This document shows, in pieces, positions 53,472-62,455 of a stretch of DNA of 64,000 nucleotides. Location: positions 248,001 through 312,000 of the forward strand of contig CP063166.1 in NCBI GenBank assembly GCA_016806145.1, written 5' to 3'. The notes beneath the pieces were generated by a model that ran no database searches, was not told the origin of the DNA, and worked only from the letters and a program-made list of their open reading frames with translations. The position numbers were made by a program, and so were the translations under genes. The number at the start of each line of letters is the position of its first letter. The stretch's first letter is position 1. Origin of the DNA: Variovorax paradoxus. GTDB taxonomy: Bacteria > Pseudomonadota > Gammaproteobacteria > Burkholderiales > Burkholderiaceae_C.

Positions 53472-54461
53472 TTAGCCTTCCGCGGTGAAGCCGACTTCCT
53501 TGACGATCGGCGCCCACTTGGCGGTGTCTTTCTTCAACAGTTCGGTCAGCTCGGCGGGCGTGGAGGACATGGCTTCCAGGCCGAAGGTGCCGAGGCCGTC
53601 GACCACGTCCTTCTGCGCGAGCGCATTCTTCATCGAGGCATTGAGCCTCGCGACCAGCTCGGGCGAGGCCTTGGCCGGCAGGAAGAAGGCGAACCACTCG
53701 CTGTGCGCCATGTCCTGGATGCCCTGCTCGCCGAAGGTCGGCACGTCGGGCGCGAAGCGGCTGCGCTTGGCGCCCGAGACGCCGAGGATGCGCACCTTGC
53801 CCGTGGGCAGGTGCTGCGTGATGTCGCCGATCGGGCCCGACACCGCCGAGATGTTGCCGCCCAGCAGGTCGAGCATGGCCGGCTGCGTGCCGCGGTAGGC
53901 CGCGTGCTTGAGCTCGACGCCGCCCTTCTTGCCGAGCAGCGCGCCGATGAAGTGCGGCGTGGAGCCGGCCGCCGGCGAGCCGTAGTTGGCGCCGGCCGGG
54001 TTGGCCTTGGCCCAGGCCAGGAATTCGGGCACGGTCTTCACGCTGGCCGGCACGGCCGGGCCGACCGCGAAACCGAAGTCGAAGATGCAGCCGATGGTCA
54101 CGGGCGTGATGTCGACCATCGGGTCGTACGGCAGCTTCTTGTAGATGTGCGGGTAGATCGTGAGGATCGAGGTCGGCGTCTGCAGGATCGTGGTGCCGTC
54201 GGCCGGGCGGCCCTTGACGTAGCTGACCGCGATCTGGCCGCCCGCGCCGGTGCGGTTCTCCACCACCGCCGCGCGCGCGTAGTCGGGGCTCAGCTTGGTC
54301 GCGACCCGGCGGCAGATGGTGTCCGAGGTGCCGCCGGCCGCGAAGCCGGTGACGATGGTCGCGGTCTCGATGCCGGCCTGCGCGAAGGCGCGCTGGCCGA
54401 TGCCGGCGAGCAGCGCGGAGGCGCCGGTGGACTGCAGCAGCTGGCGGCGGGTGAAGCTCAT
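53472..54461 (-). CDS. Bug-family tripartite tricarboxylate substrate-binding protein
   Basis: A 329-residue periplasmic Bug protein with a twin-arginine-like leader (SFTRRQLLQSTGASALL). The mature part has VENRTGAGGQIAVSYVKG, AGANYGSPAAGSTPHFIG and VPTFGEQGIQD, all family features; the opening differs from the usual YPxKP. It lies 34 bases after the dehydratase and 18 before the aldolase gene. One of three Bug genes in this operon; it may bind a substrate of the dehydratase-aldolase branch. Confidence 0.93.
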   Translation of the reverse strand: MSFTRRQLLQSTGASALLAGIGQRAFAQAGIETATIVTGFAAGGTSDTICRRVATKLSPDYARAAVVENRTGAGGQIAVSYVKGRPADGTTILQTPTSILTIYPHIYKKLPYDPMVDITPVTIGCIFDFGFAVGPAVPASVKTVPEFLAWAKANPAGANYGSPAAGSTPHFIGALLGKKGGVELKHAAYRGTQPAMLDLLGGNISAVSGPIGDITQHLPTGKVRILGVSGAKRSRFAPDVPTFGEQGIQDMAHSEWFAFFLPAKASPELVARLNASMKNALAQKDVVDGLGTFGLEAMSSTPAELTELLKKDTAKWAPIVKEVGFTAEG

Positions 54462-54495
54462 GATGGTTCTGTCTCCGGGTAACGGTGGTTGGGGG

Positions 54496-56232
54496 TCAGG
54501 ACTCGTCGCGCAGCCAGGTGACCGCGCCCGAATGGGTCACCGCGCCCTGGTGGGCAGGACGCACGGTGAGCGCGTATTTTTCCAGCAAGCCACCGCGCGG
54601 GACCCCCGCGTTTACTCCACGTCCGGCGAGGCGCCGCGCGATCTCCTCGTCCGTCAGTTCCACCGAAATGGTGCGCGCCGCCGCGCGCGCGTCGATCGCG
54701 ATCAGGTCGCCGTCGCGCAGCGCCGCGATCGGACCCCCGTCGGCCGCCTCGGGCCCGGCATAGCCGATGCACAGGCCGCGCGTGGCGCCCGAGAAGCGCC
54801 CGTCGGTCAGTAGCGCCACCTTGTCGCCCATGCCCTGGCCGTAGAGCAGGGCGGTGATGCCCAGCATCTCGCGCATGCCGGGGCTGCCCCGGGGGCCCTC
54901 GTTGCGGATCACGATCACGTCGCCCGCTTCGTACCGCCGGTTCTGCACCGCGGTCTGCGCCTCTTCCTCCGAATCGAACACCCGCGCCGGGCCGCGGTGC
55001 ACCAGCGTCTGCAGGCCGGCGGTCTTGAGCAGCGCGCCATCGGGGCAGAGGTTGCCCTTGAGCACCGCCAGCCCGCCGTCGCGCGTGATCGGGTTGCCGG
55101 CCTCGCGCACCACGCGGCCGTCGGGCGCCAGGGCGTCGGCCAGTTCCTCGGCCATGGTGCGGCCGGTGAAGGTGAGCACGTCGCCATGCAGGAAGCCCTG
55201 CTCGAGCAGCGTGCGCAGGATCACGCCGGCGCCGCCGATGTAGAACACGTCGCGCGCGAGGTAGCGCCCGCCCGGGCGCAGGTCGGCGATGAGCGGCGTG
55301 CGCGCGAACACCTCGGCCACGTCGTCGAGGTGGAAGCGGATGCCGGCCTCGTGCGCGATCGCCGGCAGGTGCAGCGCGGCATTGGTCGAGCCGCCCGTGG
55401 CCGAGACCACGGCGCAGGCGTTCTCGAGCGCCTTGCGCGTGACGATGTCGCGCGGCAGCGGGCTGTCGCCCATCACCGCCTTCATCAGCGTCTTCGCGGC
55501 GCGGCGCATCAGCGGCGCGCGCTCGCTGAACACCGCCGGCACCATGCTCGAGCCGATCGGCGCGAGGCCCAGCGCCTCCGACACCATGCCCATGGTGTTG
55601 GCCGTGAACTGGCCCGCGCAGGCGCCGGCCGTGGGCAGGCAGGCGCGGCTCATGGCGTCGAGCTCATCGTGCGTGGCCGTGCCGGCCAGCACTTGGCCGA
55701 TGGTCTCGTAGGTATCGACCACGTTGAGGTCGCGCCCGTCGGGCCCGGGCATCTGGCCCGGCAGTGCCGAGCCGCCGTGCACGAACACGCTCGGCACGTT
55801 GCAGCGCACCATGCCCATCATCAGGCCCGGCAGGTTCTTGTCGCAGGCGCCGATCGCGAAGATGCCGTCCCACTGGTGGCCGCGCACCGAGGCTTCCACG
55901 CTGTCGGCGATCAGCTCGCGCGAGATCAGCGAGAAGCGCATGCCCGAGTGCGCCATGGTCAGCCCGTCGCTGACCGACACCACCGGGCATTCGTGCGGCG
56001 TGCCGCCGCCCGCGTAGATGCCGGTCTTGGCGTGCTGCGCCTGCTCGCGCAGGTTCAGGTTGCACGGGCTCATCTCGCCGCCGGTGTGGAACACGCCGAC
56101 GTGCGGGCGCTCGATGTCCTCGTCGTCCTGGCCCAGCGCATGCAGGAAGCTGCGCGTGGTCGCGCGGATCGTGCCCTCGCGGATGGTGGCGGAACGGAAG
56201 CGCGGCGGCTTGGGATCGGTGGGCGTGGTCAT
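54496..56232 (-). CDS. IlvD/Edd-family dehydratase
   Basis: A 578-residue dehydratase of the IlvD/Edd family, which remove water from 2,3-dihydroxy or sugar acids with an iron-sulfur cluster. Likely cluster cysteines are Cys57 (EMSPCNLN), Cys130 (GACDKN) and Cys205 ([10 protein letters not shown]). The C-terminus holds [12 protein letters not shown]. All features are intact. In this position, between a lipoprotein and a Bug gene at the end of an aromatic operon and with no other ilv gene near, a biosynthetic role is unlikely; a sugar-acid or hydroxy-acid dehydratase is more probable, although isoleucine/valine function is not excluded. Confidence 0.9.
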   Translation of the reverse strand: MTTPTDPKPPRFRSATIREGTIRATTRSFLHALGQDDEDIERPHVGVFHTGGEMSPCNLNLREQAQHAKTGIYAGGGTPHECPVVSVSDGLTMAHSGMRFSLISRELIADSVEASVRGHQWDGIFAIGACDKNLPGLMMGMVRCNVPSVFVHGGSALPGQMPGPDGRDLNVVDTYETIGQVLAGTATHDELDAMSRACLPTAGACAGQFTANTMGMVSEALGLAPIGSSMVPAVFSERAPLMRRAAKTLMKAVMGDSPLPRDIVTRKALENACAVVSATGGSTNAALHLPAIAHEAGIRFHLDDVAEVFARTPLIADLRPGGRYLARDVFYIGGAGVILRTLLEQGFLHGDVLTFTGRTMAEELADALAPDGRVVREAGNPITRDGGLAVLKGNLCPDGALLKTAGLQTLVHRGPARVFDSEEEAQTAVQNRRYEAGDVIVIRNEGPRGSPGMREMLGITALLYGQGMGDKVALLTDGRFSGATRGLCIGYAGPEAADGGPIAALRDGDLIAIDARAAARTISVELTDEEIARRLAGRGVNAGVPRGGLLEKYALTVRPAHQGAVTHSGAVTWLRDES

Positions 56233-56269
56233 CGGCTGGCGGCGGGCTGGCTCGGGTGGGGGAAAAGGG

Positions 56270-56734
56270 TCAGAACATGCCGTTGCTGTTGGCGGCGGTC
56301 TCGGGCACCGGCTGGATCACGTCCCAGTGCTCGACGATCTTGCCGTTCTCGAGCTTGAAGATGTCGACGATCGCATTGCCGCGCGTGCCCGGTTCGCGCA
56401 CCGCGTGCACGTGCAGGATCACGTAGTCGCCCTCGGCGAAGCTGCGCTTGATCTCGCTCTTCGAGTTCGGGAATTTCTCGCGCAGGAAGGCGATGAACTT
56501 GCGAAAGCCCTCGGGGCCGTCGGCCGCGGTCGGGTTGTGCTGCACGTAGCGGTTGCCCACGTACTTGAGGGCGGCCTCGGCGTCCTTCTGGTTCAGGCCC
56601 TTCTCGTAGAAGGCCAGCACGGCCTGGCGGTTGGCTTCCTGCTGGGCGGCGGGGCCGGGGGCGGGGAGTTGGGCGCAGGCCGCGAGGCCCAGCACGGCGG
56701 CGGCGACGATGAACTTGAGGGCGAGGCGGCGCAT
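56270..56734 (-). CDS. SnoaL/NTF2-like lipoprotein
   Basis: A 154-residue exported protein with lipobox LAAC and Cys20. The mature part resembles the SnoaL-like NTF2 fold: [21 protein letters not shown], the YVQHNP segment and [16 protein letters not shown]. Such proteins bind small hydrophobic ligands or act as isomerases and cyclases, but this one is expected on the periplasmic side of a membrane, away from the ring-cleavage enzymes. It lies 19 bases after hpaI and 37 before the dehydratase, so co-transcription is likely. Confidence 0.82.
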   Translation of the reverse strand: MRRLALKFIVAAAVLGLAACAQLPAPGPAAQQEANRQAVLAFYEKGLNQKDAEAALKYVGNRYVQHNPTAADGPEGFRKFIAFLREKFPNSKSEIKRSFAEGDYVILHVHAVREPGTRGNAIVDIFKLENGKIVEHWDVIQPVPETAANSNGMF

Positions 56735-56753
56735 GCGGACTCCTGTCGTTGCT

Positions 56754-57584
56754 TCAGTAGCTGCTGGGAGCAGGCGCGGCCGGGGCGGCGCCGTTCCTGA
56801 ACTTGGCGGCGAGCTGGCGCGCCGCCGCCGCCAGCACGATGGTGTCCACCCCCACGGCCACGAAGGTGGCGCCGGCCGCGAGCCACTTGCGTGCCTGCTC
56901 CTCGGTGGTCGAGAGGATGCCCGCGGCCTTGCCGGCCTTCTGGATGCGCGCGACCGCGTCGGCGATCACCGCCTGCACCTCGGGATGGTTGGGCTGGCCC
57001 ACGAAGCCCATCGAGGCCGACAGGTCGGCCGGGCCGATGAACACGCCGTCGACGCCGGGCGTGGCCGCGATCGCGTCGAGGTTTTTCATCGCCTCCACCG
57101 TCTCGGCCTGCACCAGCAGGCAGGTCTGGGCATTGGCCTCGTGCAGGTAGTTCGGATAGGCCTGCCAGCGCGAGGCCCGCGCGAGCGCGCTGCCCATGCC
57201 GCGGATGCCCTCGGGCGGATAGCGCATGCCCTGCACCATGCGCGCGGCCTGCTCGGCGGTGTCGACCATCGGCACCAGCAGCGTCTGCGCGCCGATGTCG
57301 AGGTACTGCTTGAGCAGCGTGGTGTCGCCCACGGGCACGCGCACGATCGGCTGCGGCCGGGTCGCGCCCTCGGGCAGCGCCGACCAGGCGCTCGAGATGC
57401 CCTGCAGCTGCGCGAGCACCGAGCGCACGTCGTTGGGCGCGTGCTCGCCGTCGACCAGCAGCCAGTCGTAGCCGGTGCCGGCCAGGATCTCGGCCGCGTA
57501 GCCGTCGGCCAGGCCGACCCACAGGCCGATCTGGGCGCGCTTCTCGGCCATGGCCTTCTTGAACAGGTTGATGGGGGTGTGCAT
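56754..57584 (-). CDS. hpaI: 2,4-dihydroxyhept-2-ene-1,7-dioate aldolase (HpaI)
   Basis: A 276-residue class II aldolase of the HpcH/HpaI family. It splits 2,4-dihydroxyhept-2-enedioate to pyruvate and succinic semialdehyde, the last step of the homoprotocatechuate pathway. Features are [31 protein letters not shown] (catalytic His48), PIVRVP (Arg82), [10 protein letters not shown] with the metal Glu and [10 protein letters not shown] with the metal Asp. The ATG has GGAGGATTCC-like spacing weakness, but family length fits. It lies 17 bases after hpaH. Confidence 0.92.
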   Translation of the reverse strand: MHTPINLFKKAMAEKRAQIGLWVGLADGYAAEILAGTGYDWLLVDGEHAPNDVRSVLAQLQGISSAWSALPEGATRPQPIVRVPVGDTTLLKQYLDIGAQTLLVPMVDTAEQAARMVQGMRYPPEGIRGMGSALARASRWQAYPNYLHEANAQTCLLVQAETVEAMKNLDAIAATPGVDGVFIGPADLSASMGFVGQPNHPEVQAVIADAVARIQKAGKAAGILSTTEEQARKWLAAGATFVAVGVDTIVLAAAARQLAAKFRNGAAPAAPAPSSY

Positions 57585-57601
57585 GGAGGATTCCGAAGAG
57601 G

Positions 57602-58405
57602 TCAGACGAGGCGGAACGACACGGCGCCCAGCGGGCCGTAGTCGGCATGGAAGGTGTCGCCGGGCAGCGCGGTGGTCGGGCGCGTGAACGAGCCGCCGAG
57701 AACGACCTCGCCGGCCTCCAGGTGTTCGTCCCAGGGCGCCAGCTTGTTCGCGAGCCAGGCCACGCCGGTGGCCGGATGGTTGAGCACCGCCGCGGCCACG
57801 CCCGATTCCTCGATCACGCCGTTCTTGTAGAGCAGCGCGCTGACCCAGCGCAGGTCGACCGCGTCGGGCTTCACGGGCCGCCCGCCGATCACGATGCCGG
57901 CATTGGCCGCGTTGTCGGCGATGGTGTCGAAGACCTTGCGCGGCGCCTTGGTGTGGCGGTCGAACTGCTCGATGCGCGCATCGATGATCTCGATCGCCGG
58001 CACCACGTAGTCGGTGGCCGCGAGCACGTCGAAGATGGTCACGCCCGGGCCCTTGAGCGGCTTGCCGAGGATGAAGGCCAGCTCGACCTCGATGCGCGGC
58101 GCGATGAAGCGCGCGAAGGGGATGTCGCTGCCCTGCTCGAAGAACATGTCGTCGAGCAGCGTGCCGTAGTCGGGCTCGGTGATCTGGCTCGACTGCTGCA
58201 TCGCGCGCGAGGTCAGGCCGATCTTGTGGCCCTTGGCCACGCGGCCCTCGGCGATCTTCTGCTTGACCCATGCGCGCGAGATCGCATAGCCGTCCTCGAT
58301 GGTCATCTCGGGAAAGCGCTTGGAGAAATGCTCGACCTGCACGCGCGAGCGTTCGCTCTCGTGCAGTTCGGCCGCGAGCCGGGCGATGGTGTCGGAAGAA
58401 AGCAT
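57602..58405 (-). CDS. hpaH: 2-oxo-hept-4-ene-1,7-dioate hydratase (HpaH)
   Basis: A 267-residue hydratase of the MhpD/HpaH family (related to fumarylacetoacetate hydrolase), adding water to 2-oxohept-4-enedioate. Typical segments are [27 protein letters not shown] and [11 protein letters not shown] with the metal-binding glutamates. Length is normal. Located between hpaF and hpaI, in pathway order with 16- and 17-base gaps, which supports the specific HpaH name over other hydratases of the family. Confidence 0.93.
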   Translation of the reverse strand: MLSSDTIARLAAELHESERSRVQVEHFSKRFPEMTIEDGYAISRAWVKQKIAEGRVAKGHKIGLTSRAMQQSSQITEPDYGTLLDDMFFEQGSDIPFARFIAPRIEVELAFILGKPLKGPGVTIFDVLAATDYVVPAIEIIDARIEQFDRHTKAPRKVFDTIADNAANAGIVIGGRPVKPDAVDLRWVSALLYKNGVIEESGVAAAVLNHPATGVAWLANKLAPWDEHLEAGEVVLGGSFTRPTTALPGDTFHADYGPLGAVSFRLV

Positions 58406-58421
58406 GGCGGTGTGTGTGGGG

Positions 58422-58829
58422 TCAGCTCTTGTTGAACAGGGGATGCAGGTTGCTGTGCTTGCCGTCGTAGACCTGGCCGGGGCTCTCGTCGATCTGCAGC
58501 GTGATGCCGATGTGGCGTTGCGAGAAGACGGGCTCGAAGTGGCTTCGCACCCTGGCCAGCAGCGCGTCGCCGGCCTTCTTCTTCACCGCCTCGGAGCGGC
58601 CCGAGGCCATGCGCAGGTTGAGGTAGACGAAGGCGTAGTCGGCCTTGCCGTCGGCCACCGCGTAGTGCGCGGCCGGGTAGGCCAGCACGCGCGTGCCGCC
58701 GGTCGGGAACACCGGCTTGCCGGCTTCGTCGCGCTGCTCGAGCATGGTGTCGGCCAGCGTGCGGCACAGCGCCGACATGTCGGTCTCGGCCTCGATGTTG
58801 GGCGTGTAGAGGATCACCAGGTGCGGCAT
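58422..58829 (-). CDS. hpaF: 5-carboxymethyl-2-hydroxymuconate delta-isomerase (HpaF)
   Basis: A 135-residue isomerase of the CHMI (HpaF/HpcD) family, a trimeric tautomerase-like enzyme with Pro1 as base: the protein begins [13 protein letters not shown], giving the needed N-terminal proline after Met removal. [18 protein letters not shown] is conserved. It converts the carboxymethyl-hydroxymuconate into its keto tautomer before decarboxylation by HpaG. Slightly longer than the E. coli protein of about 126 residues. It follows the dioxygenase gene by 13 bases. Confidence 0.92.
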   Translation of the reverse strand: MPHLVILYTPNIEAETDMSALCRTLADTMLEQRDEAGKPVFPTGGTRVLAYPAAHYAVADGKADYAFVYLNLRMASGRSEAVKKKAGDALLARVRSHFEPVFSQRHIGITLQIDESPGQVYDGKHSNLHPLFNKS

Positions 58830-58842
58830 GGTCGTGCTCCGT

Positions 58843-59670
58843 TCAAACCACCGACATCGTCGCGGCCGTGCAGGTCACCGCGAAGATCGGAATGGCCTTC
58901 ATGTGGAAGATCTCCCCCTGGCCGCGCGCGGCCGCGGCCACGCTGAGGAAGGTGCGGATCTCGAAGCCGCCCTGGCCGGCTTCGCGGTAGGTCGCCTCGT
59001 CGCCGTAGTCGTCGAGCGACAGCAGCGCCTCGCGGTCGTTGGCGCACCAGCGGCGCATGAACTCGGCGTCCCACTCGGCGTTGACCTTGCCCGAGTCGGG
59101 CGTGGCCGGCCAGTGCGAGATGCCGCCGGTGCCCACCAGCGCGATGCGCTCGGGCACCTTGTCGCAGGCGCGGCGCAGCGCTTCGCCGAAAGCCCAGGCG
59201 CGGTGCAGCGGCGTGAGCGGCGGGCCCTGGCAGTTGATGTTGACCGGGATGACCTTGGTGTCGAAGTCCGGCGTGAGGAAATTCAGCGGCACCATGATGC
59301 CGTGGTCGAACTTCCACTCCTCGGCATAGGCCACGTCCACCGTCTGCATCACCTCGCGGATCAGCCGCTGCGACAGCGCGGCATCGCCCGGGATGGTGTG
59401 CTTCTCGATGCCGAGCCACTTCGGATCCTCGATCGGGCCCTCGTAGCTGTCGGCCATGCCGATCGCATAGGCCGGCATGTTGTTCATGAAGAAGTTCGCG
59501 AAGTGCTCGGCCGCGATCACGATCACCGCGTCGGGCTTCGTCGCGCGCATGGCCTCGCCGAAGCGATGGAACTGCGCGTGGAACTCGTCCTTCACCGCCG
59601 GGTCGGCGAGATGCGCGCGGCCGGTGATGCCGGGGGCGTGGCTGCACACGCCTGCGAATACGAGACTCAT
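58843..59670 (-). CDS. LigB-type extradiol ring-cleavage dioxygenase (HpaD-like role)
   Basis: A 275-residue class III extradiol dioxygenase of the LigB superfamily. Iron-ligand histidines are expected at CSHAPGITGR (His11) and IAAEHFANFF (His56), and a late Glu in the C-terminal part is the likely third ligand. GTGGISHWPA is also typical. Pathway order places it at 3,4-dihydroxyphenylacetate 2,3-cleavage, the step of HpaD, but the sequence looks like the beta subunit of LigAB enzymes, and a LigA-like gene directly precedes it with an ATGA overlap. It may therefore be a two-subunit enzyme. Exact substrate not certain. Confidence 0.88.
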   Translation of the reverse strand: MSLVFAGVCSHAPGITGRAHLADPAVKDEFHAQFHRFGEAMRATKPDAVIVIAAEHFANFFMNNMPAYAIGMADSYEGPIEDPKWLGIEKHTIPGDAALSQRLIREVMQTVDVAYAEEWKFDHGIMVPLNFLTPDFDTKVIPVNINCQGPPLTPLHRAWAFGEALRRACDKVPERIALVGTGGISHWPATPDSGKVNAEWDAEFMRRWCANDREALLSLDDYGDEATYREAGQGGFEIRTFLSVAAAARGQGEIFHMKAIPIFAVTCTAATMSVV

Positions 59671-60002
59671 ACGCCCGCCACTTTCTCGTCGGTTCCGGTT
59701 GTCATTGCATAGATGCCGGCGCGCACCGGTCCGTACTTGCGCACGCCCTCGCGCATGGCTTCGAGGTAGTCGGCCCACGGGATGCCCAAGAGCGGCGCGA
59801 AGTGCATCAAGAGCTGCCCGTTGCAGCCCAGCACGTAGAGCTTGCCGACGTCGCCGCTGTCGATGGCCTCGCGCTCCTCGTCGCTGAGGTCGTAGCCGCC
59901 GAGCAGCGCCTTGCGCGTGTCGCCGCCTTCGGCATAGCGCCGCTGCACCTCGGCATCGCGGTTGAGCGCGAACAGGAATTTCTGCATCGCATAGAGGCTC
60001 AT
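59667..60002 (-). CDS. LigA-like dioxygenase small subunit
   Basis: A 111-residue protein of the LigA family, the alpha subunit or fused domain of protocatechuate 4,5-dioxygenase-type enzymes. Conserved segments are LLGGYDLSDEEREAI, VLGCNGQLLMHFAPLLGI and DYLEAMREGV, the helical lid of LigAB that closes on the substrate. Its stop overlaps the LigB-like ATG, and the Bug gene ends two bases before its own ATG. The strong coupling supports a stoichiometric complex with the downstream LigB-like protein. Confidence 0.87.
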   Translation of the reverse strand: MSLYAMQKFLFALNRDAEVQRRYAEGGDTRKALLGGYDLSDEEREAIDSGDVGKLYVLGCNGQLLMHFAPLLGIPWADYLEAMREGVRKYGPVRAGIYAMTTGTDEKVAGV

Positions 60003-60004
60003 GA

Positions 60005-60979
60005 TCAGCCCTCGATCTGGATGTTGGCCTTGCGGATCACGTCGCCGTACTTCGCGATCTCGCTCTGGACGAAGACCGCGAAGCGCTCGGGCGTGCCCGA
60101 CAGCGACGCGATGCCGCCCTTGCGGAAGGCCTCGGTCACCACCGGTCCCGCGAGCGCGCGGTTGACCTCGGCGTTCACGCGCTGCACCACGGCGTCGGGC
60201 GTGCCGGCGGGCGCCAGCAGGCCGTTCCACGAATTGGACTCGATCGCCACGCCCTGTTCGGCCAGTGTGGGAATGTTCGGCGCGTACTGCGAGCGCTGCG
60301 CGGTCGCCATGCCCAGCGCCACCAGCTTGCCGCCCTCCACATGGCCGCGGAACTCGGGCCAGTTGCCGAACATCATCGTGACCTGGCCGCCGAGCAAGTC
60401 GGTCAGCGCCGGGCCCTGGCCCTTGTAGGGCACGTGCACGATGTCCAGGCCCATCTGCAGCTTGAGCATCTCGCCCGACAGGTGGGCCGAGGTGCCGTTG
60501 CCGAAGGAGGCGAAGCTCAGCGTGCCGGGCTTCGCCTTGGCCTGGTCGCGCAGGTCGGCCAGCGTCTTGAGGCCGCTGCCCGGATGGGTGGCGAGCACAT
60601 GCTCCGACATGCCCATCAGCGCCACCGGGCGCAGGTCCTTCAGCGTGTCGTAGGGCAGCTTGCGCACCAGCGTTTGATTGGCCGCGAAGCTGTTGGCCAC
60701 GCAGACGAAGCTGTAGCCGTCGGGCGCGGCCTTGGCGACCGTGTCGACGCCGATCACCGTGCCCGCGCCGGGCTTGTTCTCGATCACCACGGGCTGGCCC
60801 AGCGTCTTCGCGAGCTCGGTGCCGACCAGCCGCGCGACGAAGTCGGTGGTGCCGCCGGGCGGGAAGGGCACGACGATGCGCACCGGCCGGGCCGGCCACG
60901 CGGCCTGGGCGCGCGCCAGCATGGGCAGTGCCGCGAGCGCGGCCGTGCCTTGCAGCAGCGTGCGGCGACCCAGGCTCAT
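60005..60979 (-). CDS. Bug-family tripartite tricarboxylate substrate-binding protein
   Basis: A 324-residue periplasmic Bug protein with a twin-arginine-like leader (SLGRRTLLQGTAALAAL). The mature part opens AWPARPVRIVVPFPPGGTTD, followed by VVIENKPGAGTVIG, HVPYKGQGPALTDLLGG and IPTLAEQGV, all typical. Its ATG lies in an ATGA overlap with hpaE, and its end is two bases before the LigA-like gene. A binding protein translated inside the catabolic core points to a ligand that is the pathway's own aromatic substrate. No TctA/TctB genes are near. Confidence 0.94.
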   Translation of the reverse strand: MSLGRRTLLQGTAALAALPMLARAQAAWPARPVRIVVPFPPGGTTDFVARLVGTELAKTLGQPVVIENKPGAGTVIGVDTVAKAAPDGYSFVCVANSFAANQTLVRKLPYDTLKDLRPVALMGMSEHVLATHPGSGLKTLADLRDQAKAKPGTLSFASFGNGTSAHLSGEMLKLQMGLDIVHVPYKGQGPALTDLLGGQVTMMFGNWPEFRGHVEGGKLVALGMATAQRSQYAPNIPTLAEQGVAIESNSWNGLLAPAGTPDAVVQRVNAEVNRALAGPVVTEAFRKGGIASLSGTPERFAVFVQSEIAKYGDVIRKANIQIEG

Positions 60980-62442
60980 GCCACGCCCCAGTGCGGGATG
61001 TGGTGCGAGCCCATCGACACCGCCACGTTCTTCGGTTCGCAGAACACCTCGTAGCTCCAGGTGCCGCCTTCGCGGCCCGTGCCCGAGGCCTTGGTGCCTC
61101 CGAAGGGCTGGCGCAGGTCGCGCACGTTCTGGCTGTTGACGAAGCACATGCCGGCTTCCACCGCGGCGGCCACGCGGTGCGCCTTGCCGATGTTCTCGGT
61201 CCAGACGTAGCTCGACAGGCCGTACTGGATGTCGTTGGCGAGCTCGATGGCATGTGCCTCGTCGCGGAACGGGATCAGGCAGGCGACGGGGCCGAAGATC
61301 TCGTCCTGCGCGATCTTCATGCGGTTGTCGACGTCGGCGAACACCGTGGGCACCACGTAGTTGCCCTTCTTCACGCGGTCGGGCAGGTTGCTCGGTGCTT
61401 CGAGGCCGCCGCACAGCAGTGTGGCGCCTTCCTTCGGGCCCAGCTCGATGTAGCTGCGCACCTTGGCCAGGTGGGCCTGCGAGATCATCGGGCCGACGAT
61501 GGTCTTCTCGTCGAGCGGGTCGCCCACCGTGATGCGCCTGGCGCGCTCGGCGAACTTGGCGGCGAAGTCGGCGTAGATCGACTGCTGCACCAGGATGCGC
61601 GAGCCGGCCGTGCAGCGCTCGCCGTTGTTGCTGAAGATCATGAACACGGCCGCGTCGAGCGCGCGGTCGAGGTCGGCATCGTCGAAGATCACGAACGGGC
61701 TCTTGCCGCCGAGCTCCATGCTGAACTTCTTGAGGCCCGCGCTCTTCACGATGCGGTTGCCGGTGGCGGTGGAGCCGGTGAACGAGATCGCGCGCACGTC
61801 GGGGTGCGCCACCAGCGGCTCGCCCGCTTCCTTGCCGTAGCCGTGCACCAGGTTCAGCACGCCGGGCGGAATGCCGGCCTCGAGCGCCAGTTCGCCGAGG
61901 CGCGCGGCCGACAGCGGCGACAGCTCGCTCATCTTCAGCACGGCCGTGTTGCCGAAGGCCAGGCAGGGCGCGACCTTCCAGGTGGCGGTCATGAAGGGCA
62001 CGTTCCACGGGCTGATCAGCGCGCACACGCCGACCGGGTGGAACAGCGTGTAGTTCAGGTGCGTGGGCGTGGGATAGGTGTGGCCGTCGACGCGCGTGCA
62101 CATCTCGGCGAAGTAGTAGAAGTTGTCGGCCGCGCGCGGCACCAGCTGCTTGCCGGTCTGCGCGATGACCTGGCCGCAGTCGTTGGTCTCGGTCTGCGCG
62201 ATCTCGGGCACGTTCTTCGCGATCAGGTCGCCGAGCTTGCGGATCAGCTTCGCGCGCTCGGGCGCGGGCATGCCGGCCCACTTGGGAAAGGCTTCCTTGG
62301 CGGCGGCCACGGCCGCGTTCACCTCGGCCTCGCCGCCGGAAGCGACTTCGGCCAGCACTTCCTGCGTGGCGGGGTTGACGGTCTCGAAGTAGTCCGAGCC
62401 CTTGACGGACTTGCCGCCGATGAGATGGTCGATCTGTTGCAT
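60976..62442 (-). CDS. hpaE: 5-carboxymethyl-2-hydroxymuconate semialdehyde dehydrogenase (HpaE)
   Basis: A 488-residue NAD-dependent aldehyde dehydrogenase. The active site is complete: SPWNVPF with Asn147, MELGGKSP with Glu243 and NNGERCTAGSR with catalytic Cys277. It oxidises the ring-cleavage semialdehyde to the dicarboxylate. Sequence features such as QQIDHLIGG at the start and QPFGGTKASGTGREGG near the end are like HpaE/HpcC. The assignment to this substrate rests on the neighbouring hpaF, hpaG, hpaH and hpaI. The stop overlaps the Bug gene. Confidence 0.94.
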   Translation of the reverse strand: MQQIDHLIGGKSVKGSDYFETVNPATQEVLAEVASGGEAEVNAAVAAAKEAFPKWAGMPAPERAKLIRKLGDLIAKNVPEIAQTETNDCGQVIAQTGKQLVPRAADNFYYFAEMCTRVDGHTYPTPTHLNYTLFHPVGVCALISPWNVPFMTATWKVAPCLAFGNTAVLKMSELSPLSAARLGELALEAGIPPGVLNLVHGYGKEAGEPLVAHPDVRAISFTGSTATGNRIVKSAGLKKFSMELGGKSPFVIFDDADLDRALDAAVFMIFSNNGERCTAGSRILVQQSIYADFAAKFAERARRITVGDPLDEKTIVGPMISQAHLAKVRSYIELGPKEGATLLCGGLEAPSNLPDRVKKGNYVVPTVFADVDNRMKIAQDEIFGPVACLIPFRDEAHAIELANDIQYGLSSYVWTENIGKAHRVAAAVEAGMCFVNSQNVRDLRQPFGGTKASGTGREGGTWSYEVFCEPKNVAVSMGSHHIPHWGVA

Positions 62443-62455
62443 GAGGGAATCCGGT

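Noticed and set aside
54496-56232. Calling the dehydratase IlvD of branched-chain amino acid synthesis
   Set aside because: No other ilv gene is near, and it is embedded in a catabolic run with Bug, aldolase and reductase genes. The family also includes sugar-acid dehydratases.
58843-59670. Naming the dioxygenase hpaD outright
   Set aside because: Pathway position fits, but the linked LigA-like subunit and the LigB-like features suggest a different, two-subunit enzyme, so only the role is suggested.
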